A stretch of DNA of 64,000 nt from Bog-159 sp963709155 (lineage in GTDB: Bacteria; Acidobacteriota; Terriglobia; Bryobacterales; Bryobacteraceae), in assembly GCA_963709155.1 (NCBI GenBank), contig CAVPVD010000001.1:1-64000 (forward strand), in the 5' to 3' direction. Within the stretch, counting starts at the first letter, position 1. Each line of letters starts with the position of its first letter. A model generated the notes under the pieces. That model searched no databases. It was given only the letters and a program-made list of their open reading frames with translations, and was not told the DNA's origin. A program made the translations under genes and the position numbers. Positions 36,623 to 45,667 of the stretch are shown piece after piece.

Positions 36623-39600
36623 TTAATGCACTACTTGCTTCAACACCGGAGATGTGGAAGTGTTGAAGTCCACATTCCCTGCGTAAACCGCTTGAATCGA
36701 ATACGTGCTCGCTAGAGGGAAAGAGTGGGTAAAGGTAGCCTTATGTGTCGAGGTGTTCACCGTCGCGCTCCCCAAAACGGTGGTGCCTCTCTTGAAGGAT
36801 ACGGTGCCGCCGGGGCTGCCCCCAAATGGTGCAGTCACCGTAGCCGTAAACGTGACGATGCCGCCTAGGGTGGACGGGTTCGGGGTAGAGGTCAAGGTAG
36901 TGACGGTGTTCCCCTTGACCACCGTCTGCGTAAGAACCGGGGAGGTACTCGCCGCAAAACCGGCGCTTCCCGGGTAAGTGGCCGTGATCGCATGACTCCC
37001 TAAGGTCAGGGTCTTCTTGATAGTGGCTTTTCCCGCGCTCAGAGTAACGACGCCGAGTTGGCTCGAGCCATCAAAGAAAGTCACCGTGCCGGTCGGCGTG
37101 CCGTCGGCCGAACTGACCGTTGCGGTAAAGGTTATGCCCTGATAGAACTGCGCCGGGTTGACGCTCGACGTCACCGCCGTAGCGGTTGTCGCGCCTACCG
37201 AGAATTTCAGCGTTTCGGTGTTCTCGACGTTGCCGGCATTGTCGGTGCTGTGGAAGGTCAGTGTGTGGCTGCCTGCGGCCGATACAAGGAAAGGACCGGT
37301 GTAGGTGGTGGTGGCACCGCCGTCAAGCTGATAAACGGTGCCGGCCACACCGCTGCTGGCGTCGGTGGCGGTCAATGTCACCTGGGCGGGAATCGCGGTG
37401 CTGGCCTGCCCGGTTGTATGGGGTGGGACCGTGTCGAAACCTATGGGGCCGTAACTGGCGCCGGATGAGGGGATGCCCGTGTTATCCCAAGCTTGCACGT
37501 TCACCGTATGCCAACCCTGGCCGGAGCCTCCGGAACACTGCGAACCGGCTAAATCGAGGCAGCCACTGGACTGGTTGGGAAACTGCGGCCCGCTGTAAAA
37601 GGAGTTGCCTGCGCCGGGAGTAGCTTCCCGGCTTGGGTCGCCGCCGCCGGGCTGCGTGTCCCACGCCTGGCTGAACCCCGCTATGCCGGTGGGCTTGCGG
37701 CCACTGTCGCCACTGGTGTCGGTAATGGTCCATCTGACGACCTGGTTGGTGTTATACCACTTATTCACCGTGGGTCCGGAGAAGTTGACGAGCGGCTCCC
37801 CGAAGTCGCCCGCCAGGTCGAACATGACAGCCCATGCCAATTGCAGAAAGTTAAAGGATCCCCAACCTGTCACCTCATCGCGGCCCGTGCCGGCGCAAAA
37901 AGGTGTCAGGTGATTCGCGATCGTAACGTCGTTGAGGTTACAGCCCGAAGTAACGTCGTAGAAAGGGTAGTGCGGAGCCAGAGTCGGCTCGAGTCCGAAA
38001 ATACTCAGATACCAGTTTCCGTTGCCGAGGGGCGAGCACCCGTCACATCCACCGGTGATGGTGTCGACGTAGAGCATATAGGCGTTGGCCTGCGCAAAAA
38101 AGCCCGCTACTTCCGGCGCTACGATACTGGTGCCTCCGGCGGGCATCAGCGTGCCAAAATAGAAATTCTGGGCGTTGGTGTCGACGTCGGCGTTGAGCGC
38201 GATGTCGGGCACCGGCCGCTTGGAGCCGGCCGGCAGGCCCATGTATGACGGCGCCGCATAATAAGCGCTGAAGCCGCCGCCGCTTCCGCCGTCATTGTTC
38301 GCGCAACCACCGGTACCGCCGCTCCAGGCGACTTCGTCGTCGAATATTGAGTCAAGACCCAACGCGAGTGAAGTGCCGCCTGCCGAAACCATGTCGGGGT
38401 CCGAGCCGGGATAGCTGACGGCAAAGTGCCCCTCGCAACTGGCGGTGGCGCCCCCATCCCCCGCGAAGGCCACCAGGGTCCAGCCCTGGCCGATCATGGA
38501 GTTGAAAATGCCATGATCGGTGTCCATTAGCGATTGGGCAGCGCAATCGAATTCGGCGCAGCCCCAACTGGTGCTCAACACCCGCGCATAGCCATCGCTC
38601 AAAGCATGATTGTAAGCGTCGCTAAAGGTCGACGTGTTGGTGTTGGCGCCCTCGTACAAGTAGACCGCGGCGGTATTCGCGACCGCCCCAAAGCTATTCG
38701 CCATGGCGGTAGACCACTCTAAGTCCAGCGTGCCTTCCACATCGGGAGTGTTCGAAGATCCGTCGATCGGGAACTGCTGATAGTTATACGCAAGGTATGG
38801 GTACTGGTTGTGAAATCCGGCCATGTCGTTACTGTTTACAAATCCGGCGCTGACGATCGCGATGGATGCCACCGGCGGCGAAGAGGGACCGCCGAAAACG
38901 TTGCAGCAGTGTCCCAGGTTATCCAAAGCGGCGGTATCGTAAGCATTGGAGCTGTAAAGATCGGCCGGATCGTAATTCCCGTTAGTGAGCCCGGGTTTCG
39001 CGCCCAGCTTGGTGCGGTCCCCCGCGTGGCTGGCGCTTTCCCCCACGGCAGAGGGCCGGCCAGTTGAATAAACGGGAAAAACCGGCGCAGGGAATCCGTG
39101 ATTGCCGGCCTTCATGACTTGAATGTTGTTCAGTCCTCCGACCGAGTGAACGATACTGCCTAGAGCGGCGGGAACCACTGGATTCCGGTCGTTGGAATAG
39201 TAGCTGGCGCCCGCGATCGCGTAGCTGTTGATTTTGACGCCGAACGCCGCCTCGATGGCGGAGACGGGCGCTTCCACATCCACCAGCAGCCGGTTGGCGA
39301 AGCGGTAGGTAACCGTCAAGCCCTGTGCTTGCGCCCAGTCCACCACAGCCTGCTCATCTTGTGGGGACGGTGAAAAGCGCGCGTTCCATTCGTCCGCAGT
39401 GAGGAAATGCATGAATCCCGGCGATCCCTTCGTATGCAGCGCCTCCAGGAATTGCTCCTCCTCGGCCATATGCGGGTGCCGCAGGCCGATGACCAGCCTC
39501 AGCATCTGGCCGGAACTGAATGACCCGCCCGCGACGGCAGTGCCATTCGCAACGGCAGGCGGCACCAGCCCGGGGATCTCGGCTGCAGCGCCGGTCTGCG

Positions 39601-39730
39601 CCTGGCCCGCGACGGCTGCGGCCAGACTCATGAAAATCGCCACGCAGATGCGGTGCGTAGCGGCCGCATTCCTCCACGATTTGCCTGGAGCCACGCCATT
39701 TGTCGGGCGCGCAAATTGACTGGACGTCAT
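36623..39730 (-). CDS. S53 pro-kumamolisin-like protease with Ig-like C-terminal repeats
   Basis: The protein has 1035 residues from the ATG at 39730 (AGGAAGG 4 bases upstream). The signal peptide ends near VAGQAQ. The activation prodomain covers about 55-200 (QMLRLVIGLRHPH, HFLTADEWNARFSPS). The S53 catalytic domain has the Glu/Asp pair in EGTLDLEW, the oxyanion Asp in FAGDGGA and the nucleophile Ser in GGTSIVAP (codon 38126-38128). It is followed by a calcium/dyad region and three Ig-like repeats with TATAVTSSVNPAQF-type motifs. All catalytic residues are present. It is likely a secreted acid protease acting on external protein. Confidence 0.9.
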   Translation of the reverse strand: MTSSQFARPTNGVAPGKSWRNAAATHRICVAIFMSLAAAVAGQAQTGAAAEIPGLVPPAVANGTAVAGGSFSSGQMLRLVIGLRHPHMAEEEQFLEALHTKGSPGFMHFLTADEWNARFSPSPQDEQAVVDWAQAQGLTVTYRFANRLLVDVEAPVSAIEAAFGVKINSYAIAGASYYSNDRNPVVPAALGSIVHSVGGLNNIQVMKAGNHGFPAPVFPVYSTGRPSAVGESASHAGDRTKLGAKPGLTNGNYDPADLYSSNAYDTAALDNLGHCCNVFGGPSSPPVASIAIVSAGFVNSNDMAGFHNQYPYLAYNYQQFPIDGSSNTPDVEGTLDLEWSTAMANSFGAVANTAAVYLYEGANTNTSTFSDAYNHALSDGYARVLSTSWGCAEFDCAAQSLMDTDHGIFNSMIGQGWTLVAFAGDGGATASCEGHFAVSYPGSDPDMVSAGGTSLALGLDSIFDDEVAWSGGTGGCANNDGGSGGGFSAYYAAPSYMGLPAGSKRPVPDIALNADVDTNAQNFYFGTLMPAGGTSIVAPEVAGFFAQANAYMLYVDTITGGCDGCSPLGNGNWYLSIFGLEPTLAPHYPFYDVTSGCNLNDVTIANHLTPFCAGTGRDEVTGWGSFNFLQLAWAVMFDLAGDFGEPLVNFSGPTVNKWYNTNQVVRWTITDTSGDSGRKPTGIAGFSQAWDTQPGGGDPSREATPGAGNSFYSGPQFPNQSSGCLDLAGSQCSGGSGQGWHTVNVQAWDNTGIPSSGASYGPIGFDTVPPHTTGQASTAIPAQVTLTATDASSGVAGTVYQLDGGATTTYTGPFLVSAAGSHTLTFHSTDNAGNVENTETLKFSVGATTATAVTSSVNPAQFYQGITFTATVSSADGTPTGTVTFFDGSSQLGVVTLSAGKATIKKTLTLGSHAITATYPGSAGFAASTSPVLTQTVVKGNTVTTLTSTPNPSTLGGIVTFTATVTAPFGGSPGGTVSFKRGTTVLGSATVNTSTHKATFTHSFPLASTYSIQAVYAGNVDFNTSTSPVLKQVVH

Positions 39731-39784
39731 AAAGCCTTCCTGTTTCTCAAGAGTTCGGACCTGTTTGGACATATATGAGAAAGC

Positions 39785-40207
39785 CTAGAAATTCACTACT
39801 TGCTCCAATACGGGGGATGTGGAAGTATTAAAGTCCGCGTTGCCTCCGTAAACCGCCTGCTCGTCCTCGGGCGAGGGCGAAAAGCGCGTATTCCACTCAT
39901 CCGCCGTCAGGAAATGCCTGTACTCCGGCGATCCCTTGGTGTTGAGGTCGACCAGGAATTGCTCCTCTTCGGCCATGTGCGGATGTTGCAGACCGAAGAC
40001 CAGCCGCAGCATTTGGCTGGCGCTGAATGGTCCGGCCGCAACGGCCGTGGCGTTGGCGACGGCCGGCGGCACCAGACCAGGGAGCGTTACCGCGCCGGTC
40101 TGCGCCTGGCCCGCGACAGTGACCGCAAGACTCACAAGAACGGCCGCGCAGATGTATTTGTGTTGCGCCACACTGTTTGTAGGGCGCGCAAATTGATTGG
40201 GCTTCAT
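39785..40207 (-). CDS. mini-S53: signal peptide and prodomain start fused to the protease C-terminal end
   Basis: A 140-residue frame with a strong Shine-Dalgarno (AGGAGC). It encodes the signal peptide and about 80 residues of S53 prodomain (QMLRLVFGLQHPH, HFLTADEWNTRFSPS). At EDEQAV it then jumps directly to YGGNADFNTSTSPVLEQVVNF, the last residues of the neighbouring proteases. About 900 residues are deleted in frame. The junction (about 39849-39866) shares CAGGC.GT microhomology between the two donor sites. It has no catalytic domain and is either a deletion relic or a secreted prodomain-like inhibitor. Confidence 0.75.
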   Translation of the reverse strand: MKPNQFARPTNSVAQHKYICAAVLVSLAVTVAGQAQTGAVTLPGLVPPAVANATAVAAGPFSASQMLRLVFGLQHPHMAEEEQFLVDLNTKGSPEYRHFLTADEWNTRFSPSPEDEQAVYGGNADFNTSTSPVLEQVVNF

Positions 40208-40237
40208 ATAGTGCTCCTCTTTCTCGAGACTTCGGAC

Positions 40238-43200
40238 CTAAAAATTCACTACTTGCTCCAACACGGAAGATGTGGACGTAGTGAAGTTCACATCCCCTCC
40301 GTAAACCGCCTGAATCGGCCACGTGCCTTGGGGAAGGCTACCGGGAGTGGCGACGAAGGTGGCCAGATTTGTCAAAACGTTCACCGTCCCGGTGCCCAGG
40401 ACCTGCGAGCCGTTCATGAACGATACTGTGCCGCTGGGGCTACCCCCAAACGCCCCCGTCACTTTAGCTGTGAAGGTGACTGAACTGAAGAGGTTCGAAG
40501 GGTTCAGGGAAGAGGTCAACGAGGTACCGGTGGCCGCCTTGGCGACCGTCTGCGTCAGCACGGCTGAAGTACTCGCCGCTAACTTGGTATTCCCGGTGTA
40601 AGTGGCCGTGATACTCTGCCCCCCCACGGCCAGGTTGCTTGCAAGGAATGCGGCTTTTCCCGCCGTCAGCGTAGCGGCGCCCAGTTGGTTCGAGCCGTTA
40701 AAGAAGGTCACCGTGCCAGCGGGAGTGCTGCCGGACGCACTGACAGTAGCAGTAAAGGTTACGGCCTGAAATAGCTGTGATGGGTTGACGCTGGATGTTA
40801 CCGCCGTTGTGGTCTTGGGGAGCACCTGGAAATTCAGCGTTTCGGTGCTCTCTACGTTGCCGGCATTATCCGTGCTATGGAATGTCAGCTTGTGGCGGCC
40901 CGCACCCGATACCAGGAAAGGACCGGCATAAGTGGTCGTGGCTCCGCCGTCAAGCTTATACACTGTGCTCGCGACGCCGCTGCTGGCGTCCGTGGCGGTC
41001 AGGGTGATTGTGACCGGATTGGTGGCGCTGGCCTGCCCCGTTGTTTGGGGTGGGATGGTATCGTGACCGATGGGGCCGTAAGTGTAATTCTCGGAGATGC
41101 CCGTGTTATCCCAAGCCCGCACGTTCAACGTAGCCCAGGCCCCTTCACCTAACTGGCCGGCGTCCAAGCAACTCGACGTATATGTAAGACCCAGGCAGCC
41201 GCTGGCCTGGTGATACCCCGGCCCGGTGTAAAAGGAATTGCCGGTGCCGGGAGTGGCTTCGTAAGATGGGTCGCCGGGGTCTGTAACCCAATCCACGCTG
41301 AAGCCCGCAACGCCGGTCGGCTTGCGGCCATTCGAGCTGGTGTCATCGATGGTCCAGCTTATAACCCCGTCGTTATACCACTTGTTCACGGGAGGTCCGG
41401 AGAAGTTAACCACGGGCGCCGAAAAGTCGCCCACCAGGTCAAAATTGATGGCCCAGGCCAATTGCAGGAAATTAAACGATCCCCAGCCGGTAATTTGATC
41501 GCGGCCCGGGCCTGCGCAATAGAAACCTAGGTTATAAGTCCTGGTCATGTAGTTGTTATTACAATCATTCGTGATGTCGTAGAAGGGGTAGTGCGGCGCA
41601 AGAGTCGGCTGCAGTCCAAAGAAATAGAGATACCAGTCTCCGTTGCCGACAGGTGCGCACGGTTCGGCGGAACATCCACCCGTGAGGGTGCCCACGTAGA
41701 GCATATAGGCGTTCGCCTGGGCAAAGAAGCCCGCCACTTCGGCCGCCGCCATGCCGGTGCCGCCACCAGTCCCAGTAAGTTTGCCATTAAAATAAAAGTT
41801 CTGCGGGTGGTATAACCAATCGGCGTTGAGCGCGATGTCGGGGACCGGCCGTTTGGAGCCGGAGGGCAGCGCCATGTACGACGGGGCCGCGTAGTAGGCG
41901 CTGAAGCCGCCGCCGCTTCCGCCATCATTGGGAGAACAGTCATCTTTATAATCGTCCGCGCCGGCGCTCCAGGCGTTTTCAAGCTGGAATACTCCGCCCG
42001 AAAGAAACTGGATTGCAGAGCCACCGGCGGAAACCACGTTGGGATCCGACCCGGGATAGAGGACCGCGTCTTGATTCAGGCAATCCGCGGTGGCGCCATA
42101 ATCGCCCGAGGCCGCTACCAGGGTCCAGCCTTGGCCGATCATGGCGTTGAAGATGCCGTGATCGGTGTCCATCACCGATTGCGGAATGCCATCGAATTCG
42201 GCGCCGCCCCAACCGGTGCTGAGGACCCGCGCAAGACCGTCGCTTAAGGCCCGGTTGAATGCATCGGTAAACGTCGAAAGATTGGAATTCGCGCCATCGT
42301 ACATGTAGACCGTGGCGGTATTCGCGGCGGCTCCAAAGCTATTGGCCATGGCGGTGGCCCACTCCAAATCCAAGGTACCCTCCGAATCGCAGCACGGCGG
42401 CGTTCCGTCGATGTAGAACTCCTCATAGTTAACGGCAAGGATTGGGCGGTCAGCGCTGAGGAAACCCGTAATGTCGCTGCCCTTCTGCGTACCCGAGCTG
42501 ATGATCGCGATGGAAGTCTCCTTGGGCGAAATGCCGGGATTGCCTAAAGGATTGCAGCAGTGACCCAGGGCATACAACGCGTTGGCGTCGTAGGCTCCCG
42601 AAGTGTAGATAACGTTTGGAGGGTACCCCAGGTTGATGACGCTGGGGTCAGCGCCAGGCGGCTTGGTGCGGTTGCCGTCGTGGCTGCCACTTTCCCCTAC
42701 GGCGTAGGCGGGCCCCGGCGAATAGATGGGGAATTCAGGTTCCGCGAATCCGTGATTGCCGGCCTTCATTACTTGAATGTTGTTCAGCCCGCCGACCGAG
42801 TGAACGATATTTGCCAAAGCGGTCGGAACCACCGGATTCCGGTCATTGGAATAGCGACTGGCGCCGCCCATCGCGTAGCTGTTGATCTTGACGCCCAGCG
42901 CCGCTTCAATGGCCGAGACGGGCGCTTCCACATCCACCAGCAGCCGGTTGGCGAAGCGCTGGGTAACTGTCAAGCCGTTTGCTTGCGCCCAATCGACCAC
43001 GGCCTGCTCGTCCTGCGGTGACGGCGAGAAGCGCGCGTTCCACTCATCGGCGGTGAGGAAATGCCTGTACTCCGGTGAGCCCTTGGTATTCAGGTTGACC
43101 AGGAATTGCTCCTCTTCGGCCATGTGCGGATGTTCGAGGCCGAAGACCAGGCGGAGCATTTGAGTAGAACTGAATGACCCGGCCGCGACGGCCTTGCCGT

Positions 43201-43312
43201 TCGCCACGACCGGCGGCACCAGCCCGGGGAGTTCCGTTACGACGCCGGTCTGCGCCATAATGCCGGCGCAGCAAGAGAAGGAAGTCACCAGGAGCGCTAT
43301 TCGGCGATTCAT
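40238..43312 (-). CDS. S53-like protein with catalytic Ser replaced by Gly
   Basis: A 1024-residue paralogue of the 36623-39730 protease, with the same prodomain, catalytic fold and three C-terminal Ig-like repeats. The Glu/Asp motif (EGTLDLEW) and oxyanion Asp (ASGDYGA) are kept. The nucleophile motif reads GGTGMAAAE: the Ser codon is GGC (41753-41755) and the motif proline is Ala. Proteolysis by the usual serine-carboxyl mechanism should be lost, leaving a binding or decoy role. ATG at 43312 follows GGAGGAG; a GTG at 43321 is also in frame. The frame is open throughout, so it is not an obvious pseudogene. Confidence 0.85.
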   Translation of the reverse strand: MNRRIALLVTSFSCCAGIMAQTGVVTELPGLVPPVVANGKAVAAGSFSSTQMLRLVFGLEHPHMAEEEQFLVNLNTKGSPEYRHFLTADEWNARFSPSPQDEQAVVDWAQANGLTVTQRFANRLLVDVEAPVSAIEAALGVKINSYAMGGASRYSNDRNPVVPTALANIVHSVGGLNNIQVMKAGNHGFAEPEFPIYSPGPAYAVGESGSHDGNRTKPPGADPSVINLGYPPNVIYTSGAYDANALYALGHCCNPLGNPGISPKETSIAIISSGTQKGSDITGFLSADRPILAVNYEEFYIDGTPPCCDSEGTLDLEWATAMANSFGAAANTATVYMYDGANSNLSTFTDAFNRALSDGLARVLSTGWGGAEFDGIPQSVMDTDHGIFNAMIGQGWTLVAASGDYGATADCLNQDAVLYPGSDPNVVSAGGSAIQFLSGGVFQLENAWSAGADDYKDDCSPNDGGSGGGFSAYYAAPSYMALPSGSKRPVPDIALNADWLYHPQNFYFNGKLTGTGGGTGMAAAEVAGFFAQANAYMLYVGTLTGGCSAEPCAPVGNGDWYLYFFGLQPTLAPHYPFYDITNDCNNNYMTRTYNLGFYCAGPGRDQITGWGSFNFLQLAWAINFDLVGDFSAPVVNFSGPPVNKWYNDGVISWTIDDTSSNGRKPTGVAGFSVDWVTDPGDPSYEATPGTGNSFYTGPGYHQASGCLGLTYTSSCLDAGQLGEGAWATLNVRAWDNTGISENYTYGPIGHDTIPPQTTGQASATNPVTITLTATDASSGVASTVYKLDGGATTTYAGPFLVSGAGRHKLTFHSTDNAGNVESTETLNFQVLPKTTTAVTSSVNPSQLFQAVTFTATVSASGSTPAGTVTFFNGSNQLGAATLTAGKAAFLASNLAVGGQSITATYTGNTKLAASTSAVLTQTVAKAATGTSLTSSLNPSNLFSSVTFTAKVTGAFGGSPSGTVSFMNGSQVLGTGTVNVLTNLATFVATPGSLPQGTWPIQAVYGGDVNFTTSTSSVLEQVVNF

Positions 43313-43455
43313 ATTTCCCACTCCTCCGGTGGACAGGATGACGGAGCGGGGCCTCGTTCACAATAGTGCCTGCATGTCGCCTGTCTTACTTTTTCATGTC
43401 CCGCGAAATCACACAAAACAATGAGGATGCAGTGAATGGAGCAAATTGGCGTAGA

Positions 43456-45405
43456 ATGAAATCTCCCTCGCCAAAAGGGGGAGTTTTGGTATTGGAGCCG
43501 GTCAGAATTTCAGACGCCATCAGGTTTGGAGAGGATTGCGAGCTTGACGTAGAGTCTTACACCCTGCGCCGGGCTGGTCGTGTGCTCAAACTGGAGCGCA
43601 TCCCCATGGAAATTCTGCTGTTCCTAGTGGAGCAGAAGGGGCAGCTTGTCAGTCGCCAGCAGATTGTGGAGAGGATCTGGGGCGAAAAAGTCTTCCTCGA
43701 TACCGACAACAGCATTAACGGCGCGATCCGAAAAATCCGATCCGTCCTGAAAGACGATGCCGAGGAACCGCGTTTCATCCAGACGGTGACGGGCAAGGGC
43801 TACCGTTTCGTAGCACCCGTGGAGCTCCGGGAGCAGCCCGCTAAGCAGGCCGCGCCCGCGAAAATCCCCGAGCGCAGTCTGGCCGACAAGCCGGCCCGTC
43901 CGCGATGGCTCCTGGTTCTGGGAACTGCGATTGGACTGGCGGCCGTTTTGGCGGTTGGCCTGGTTCTGAATCGAAAGCCGCCGCCGCGCGGGGCAGCGCC
44001 CGCCGGCCGCGTGATGTTGGCGGTTCTGCCCTTCGAGAACCTCACCGGCGATCCGGGACAGGATTATCTCAGCGACGGGTTTACCGAGGAAATGATCACC
44101 CAGCTTGGGCGGACGGATCCGGCAAAGATGGGGGTGATCGCCCGGACTTCGGTCATGGTCTATAAGCGCAACCCAAGGCCTCTCGATGAGATCGCGCGCA
44201 AACTGGGAGTCCAATACGTCATAGAGGGCAGCGTGCGTAGCGACGCGGGACGAGTGCGGATTACGGCGCAGTTGATCCAGTTGAAAGACCAAACGCACCT
44301 CTGGGCGAAAGAGTACGACCGGGACATGAAGAACCTGCTGGTCCTGCAAGCCGAAATTGCACAGGAAATTGCGGACGAAACGCAGTTCGCCCTTGGCGGC
44401 CAGCCTAAGCCCAACGCCGGACGTCGTGCGGCAGCCTCGGGCGGCACCACATCGTATGAAGCTTACGACCTCTATTTGCGAGGGCGCTATTTCTGGAACA
44501 AGAGGAGAGGGGAGAATTTTGAGCGGGCGGCCCAGTATTTCCAACAAGCGATAGGGAAGGACCCCCACTATGCCCTGGCCTATGCCGGGTTGGCGGACAC
44601 CTACGGATTGATGGCCACCTGGACCGCGGCTCCGCGAAATGAACTGATACCGAAGGCGCGCGCGGCCGCCCTGCAGGCGCTGAAGATCGACGACGCTCTG
44701 GCTGAAGCGCACGCGTCTCTAGCGCTGCTGGCAGAGAGCTTCGATTACGATTGGAAAACCGCGGAGAAGGAATTTCAGCGTGCCATCGAGCTCGATCCCG
44801 ACTACGCCACCGGGCGCCAGTGGTATGCTGAATACCTTTCCTGGCAGGGGCGCTTCGACTACGCCCTGGCGGAGAGCGAACGTGCGCAGCGGCTCGATCC
44901 CCTGTCGCTGATCATCGCTACGGACCGTGCCACTATCCTGTATTACTCGCGGCAGTACGATCGAGCCATCGCGGAATGCCGCGCCGTGCTAAGCCTGGAC
45001 CCCCGGTTTGACCTCGCCCGCGGATTCGCGTTCTATGCACTGGTGAAAGAGGGCAAGTTCCCGGAAGCGTTGGAAGAAATCGAGCGTAGGCAGGATACCT
45101 TAGATTTGGCGGGAATATGGGCGAACAAGGCGTATCTTTACGGGCAATGGGGACGAACGGCAGAAGCCCAGCATGCTTCCGCGAGATTCGAACAGCTCGC
45201 GCCCGAACTGCGTGACCGGACGCAGGCATCGGTTCTCGCCAATATTGGAATAGGGAGGAAAGATCAGGCCATCGCTCTCCTCGAACAGGCTTACGCCCAG
45301 CATTCCAATCTTGTGACTAGCTTGAAGGTTGACCCCAGATACGATCCGCTGCGCGACAGTCCGCGGTTTCAGGAGTTACTGCGACGCCTGTGGACGACGC
45401 AATAA
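43456..45405 (+). CDS. membrane winged-helix/TPR regulator (CadC-like)
   Basis: The protein has about 649 residues. An OmpR/CadC-type winged helix spans about 20-115 (LKLERIPMEILLFLVEQKG, RFIQTVTGKGYRFVAPVE). One transmembrane helix follows at about 150-173, then a TolB/FlgO-like periplasmic domain (MLAVLPFENLTGDPGQDYL) and TPR repeats from about 330 (HYALAYAGLADTYGL, AEKEFQRAIELDPDYATG). It is expected to bind DNA inside and sense outside. The start is uncertain; 43456 is the ATG nearest the domain and an ATG at 43396 is in frame. It is divergent from the S53 gene run (143 bases between starts), which makes that run its likely target. Confidence 0.88.
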   Translation: MKSPSPKGGVLVLEPVRISDAIRFGEDCELDVESYTLRRAGRVLKLERIPMEILLFLVEQKGQLVSRQQIVERIWGEKVFLDTDNSINGAIRKIRSVLKDDAEEPRFIQTVTGKGYRFVAPVELREQPAKQAAPAKIPERSLADKPARPRWLLVLGTAIGLAAVLAVGLVLNRKPPPRGAAPAGRVMLAVLPFENLTGDPGQDYLSDGFTEEMITQLGRTDPAKMGVIARTSVMVYKRNPRPLDEIARKLGVQYVIEGSVRSDAGRVRITAQLIQLKDQTHLWAKEYDRDMKNLLVLQAEIAQEIADETQFALGGQPKPNAGRRAAASGGTTSYEAYDLYLRGRYFWNKRRGENFERAAQYFQQAIGKDPHYALAYAGLADTYGLMATWTAAPRNELIPKARAAALQALKIDDALAEAHASLALLAESFDYDWKTAEKEFQRAIELDPDYATGRQWYAEYLSWQGRFDYALAESERAQRLDPLSLIIATDRATILYYSRQYDRAIAECRAVLSLDPRFDLARGFAFYALVKEGKFPEALEEIERRQDTLDLAGIWANKAYLYGQWGRTAEAQHASARFEQLAPELRDRTQASVLANIGIGRKDQAIALLEQAYAQHSNLVTSLKVDPRYDPLRDSPRFQELLRRLWTTQ

Positions 45406-45425
45406 GCATCGGCTCGTTCAGTTAT

Positions 45426-45447
45426 ATGGTGGAGAGACAGAGATTCG
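45426..45447 (+). repeat. imperfect duplicate of the tRNA-Ser 3' end (attachment-site-like)
   Basis: These 22 bases match 48024-48045, the encoded CCA and 3' acceptor/T-arm part of tRNA-Ser plus one flanking base, at 20 positions and in the same orientation. The intact tRNA gene ends at 48025, so this is where the distal att copy of a tRNA-targeted element would lie. No integrase gene is seen between the two copies. Confidence 0.45.
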
Positions 45448-45667
45448 GAAGCTGAGCCAGCCTTAGGATCTCCAAGTTACAGATTCCAGATTGCCTGAGT
45501 TGCCTTGTGGCACCGATGCCATGGCGCATTGCCCGGGATTGCCCGACGCGGATGATCCCGGCGGCATCGGGCGTTCCCTCGGCTTGGTCCCGAATTGACG
45601 GTCTGCCCATGCCTCCCGCGCCGCCGGGCTCGACGATTCGTAAGGGCCGGGTTCGGCGCCGGCTGGT

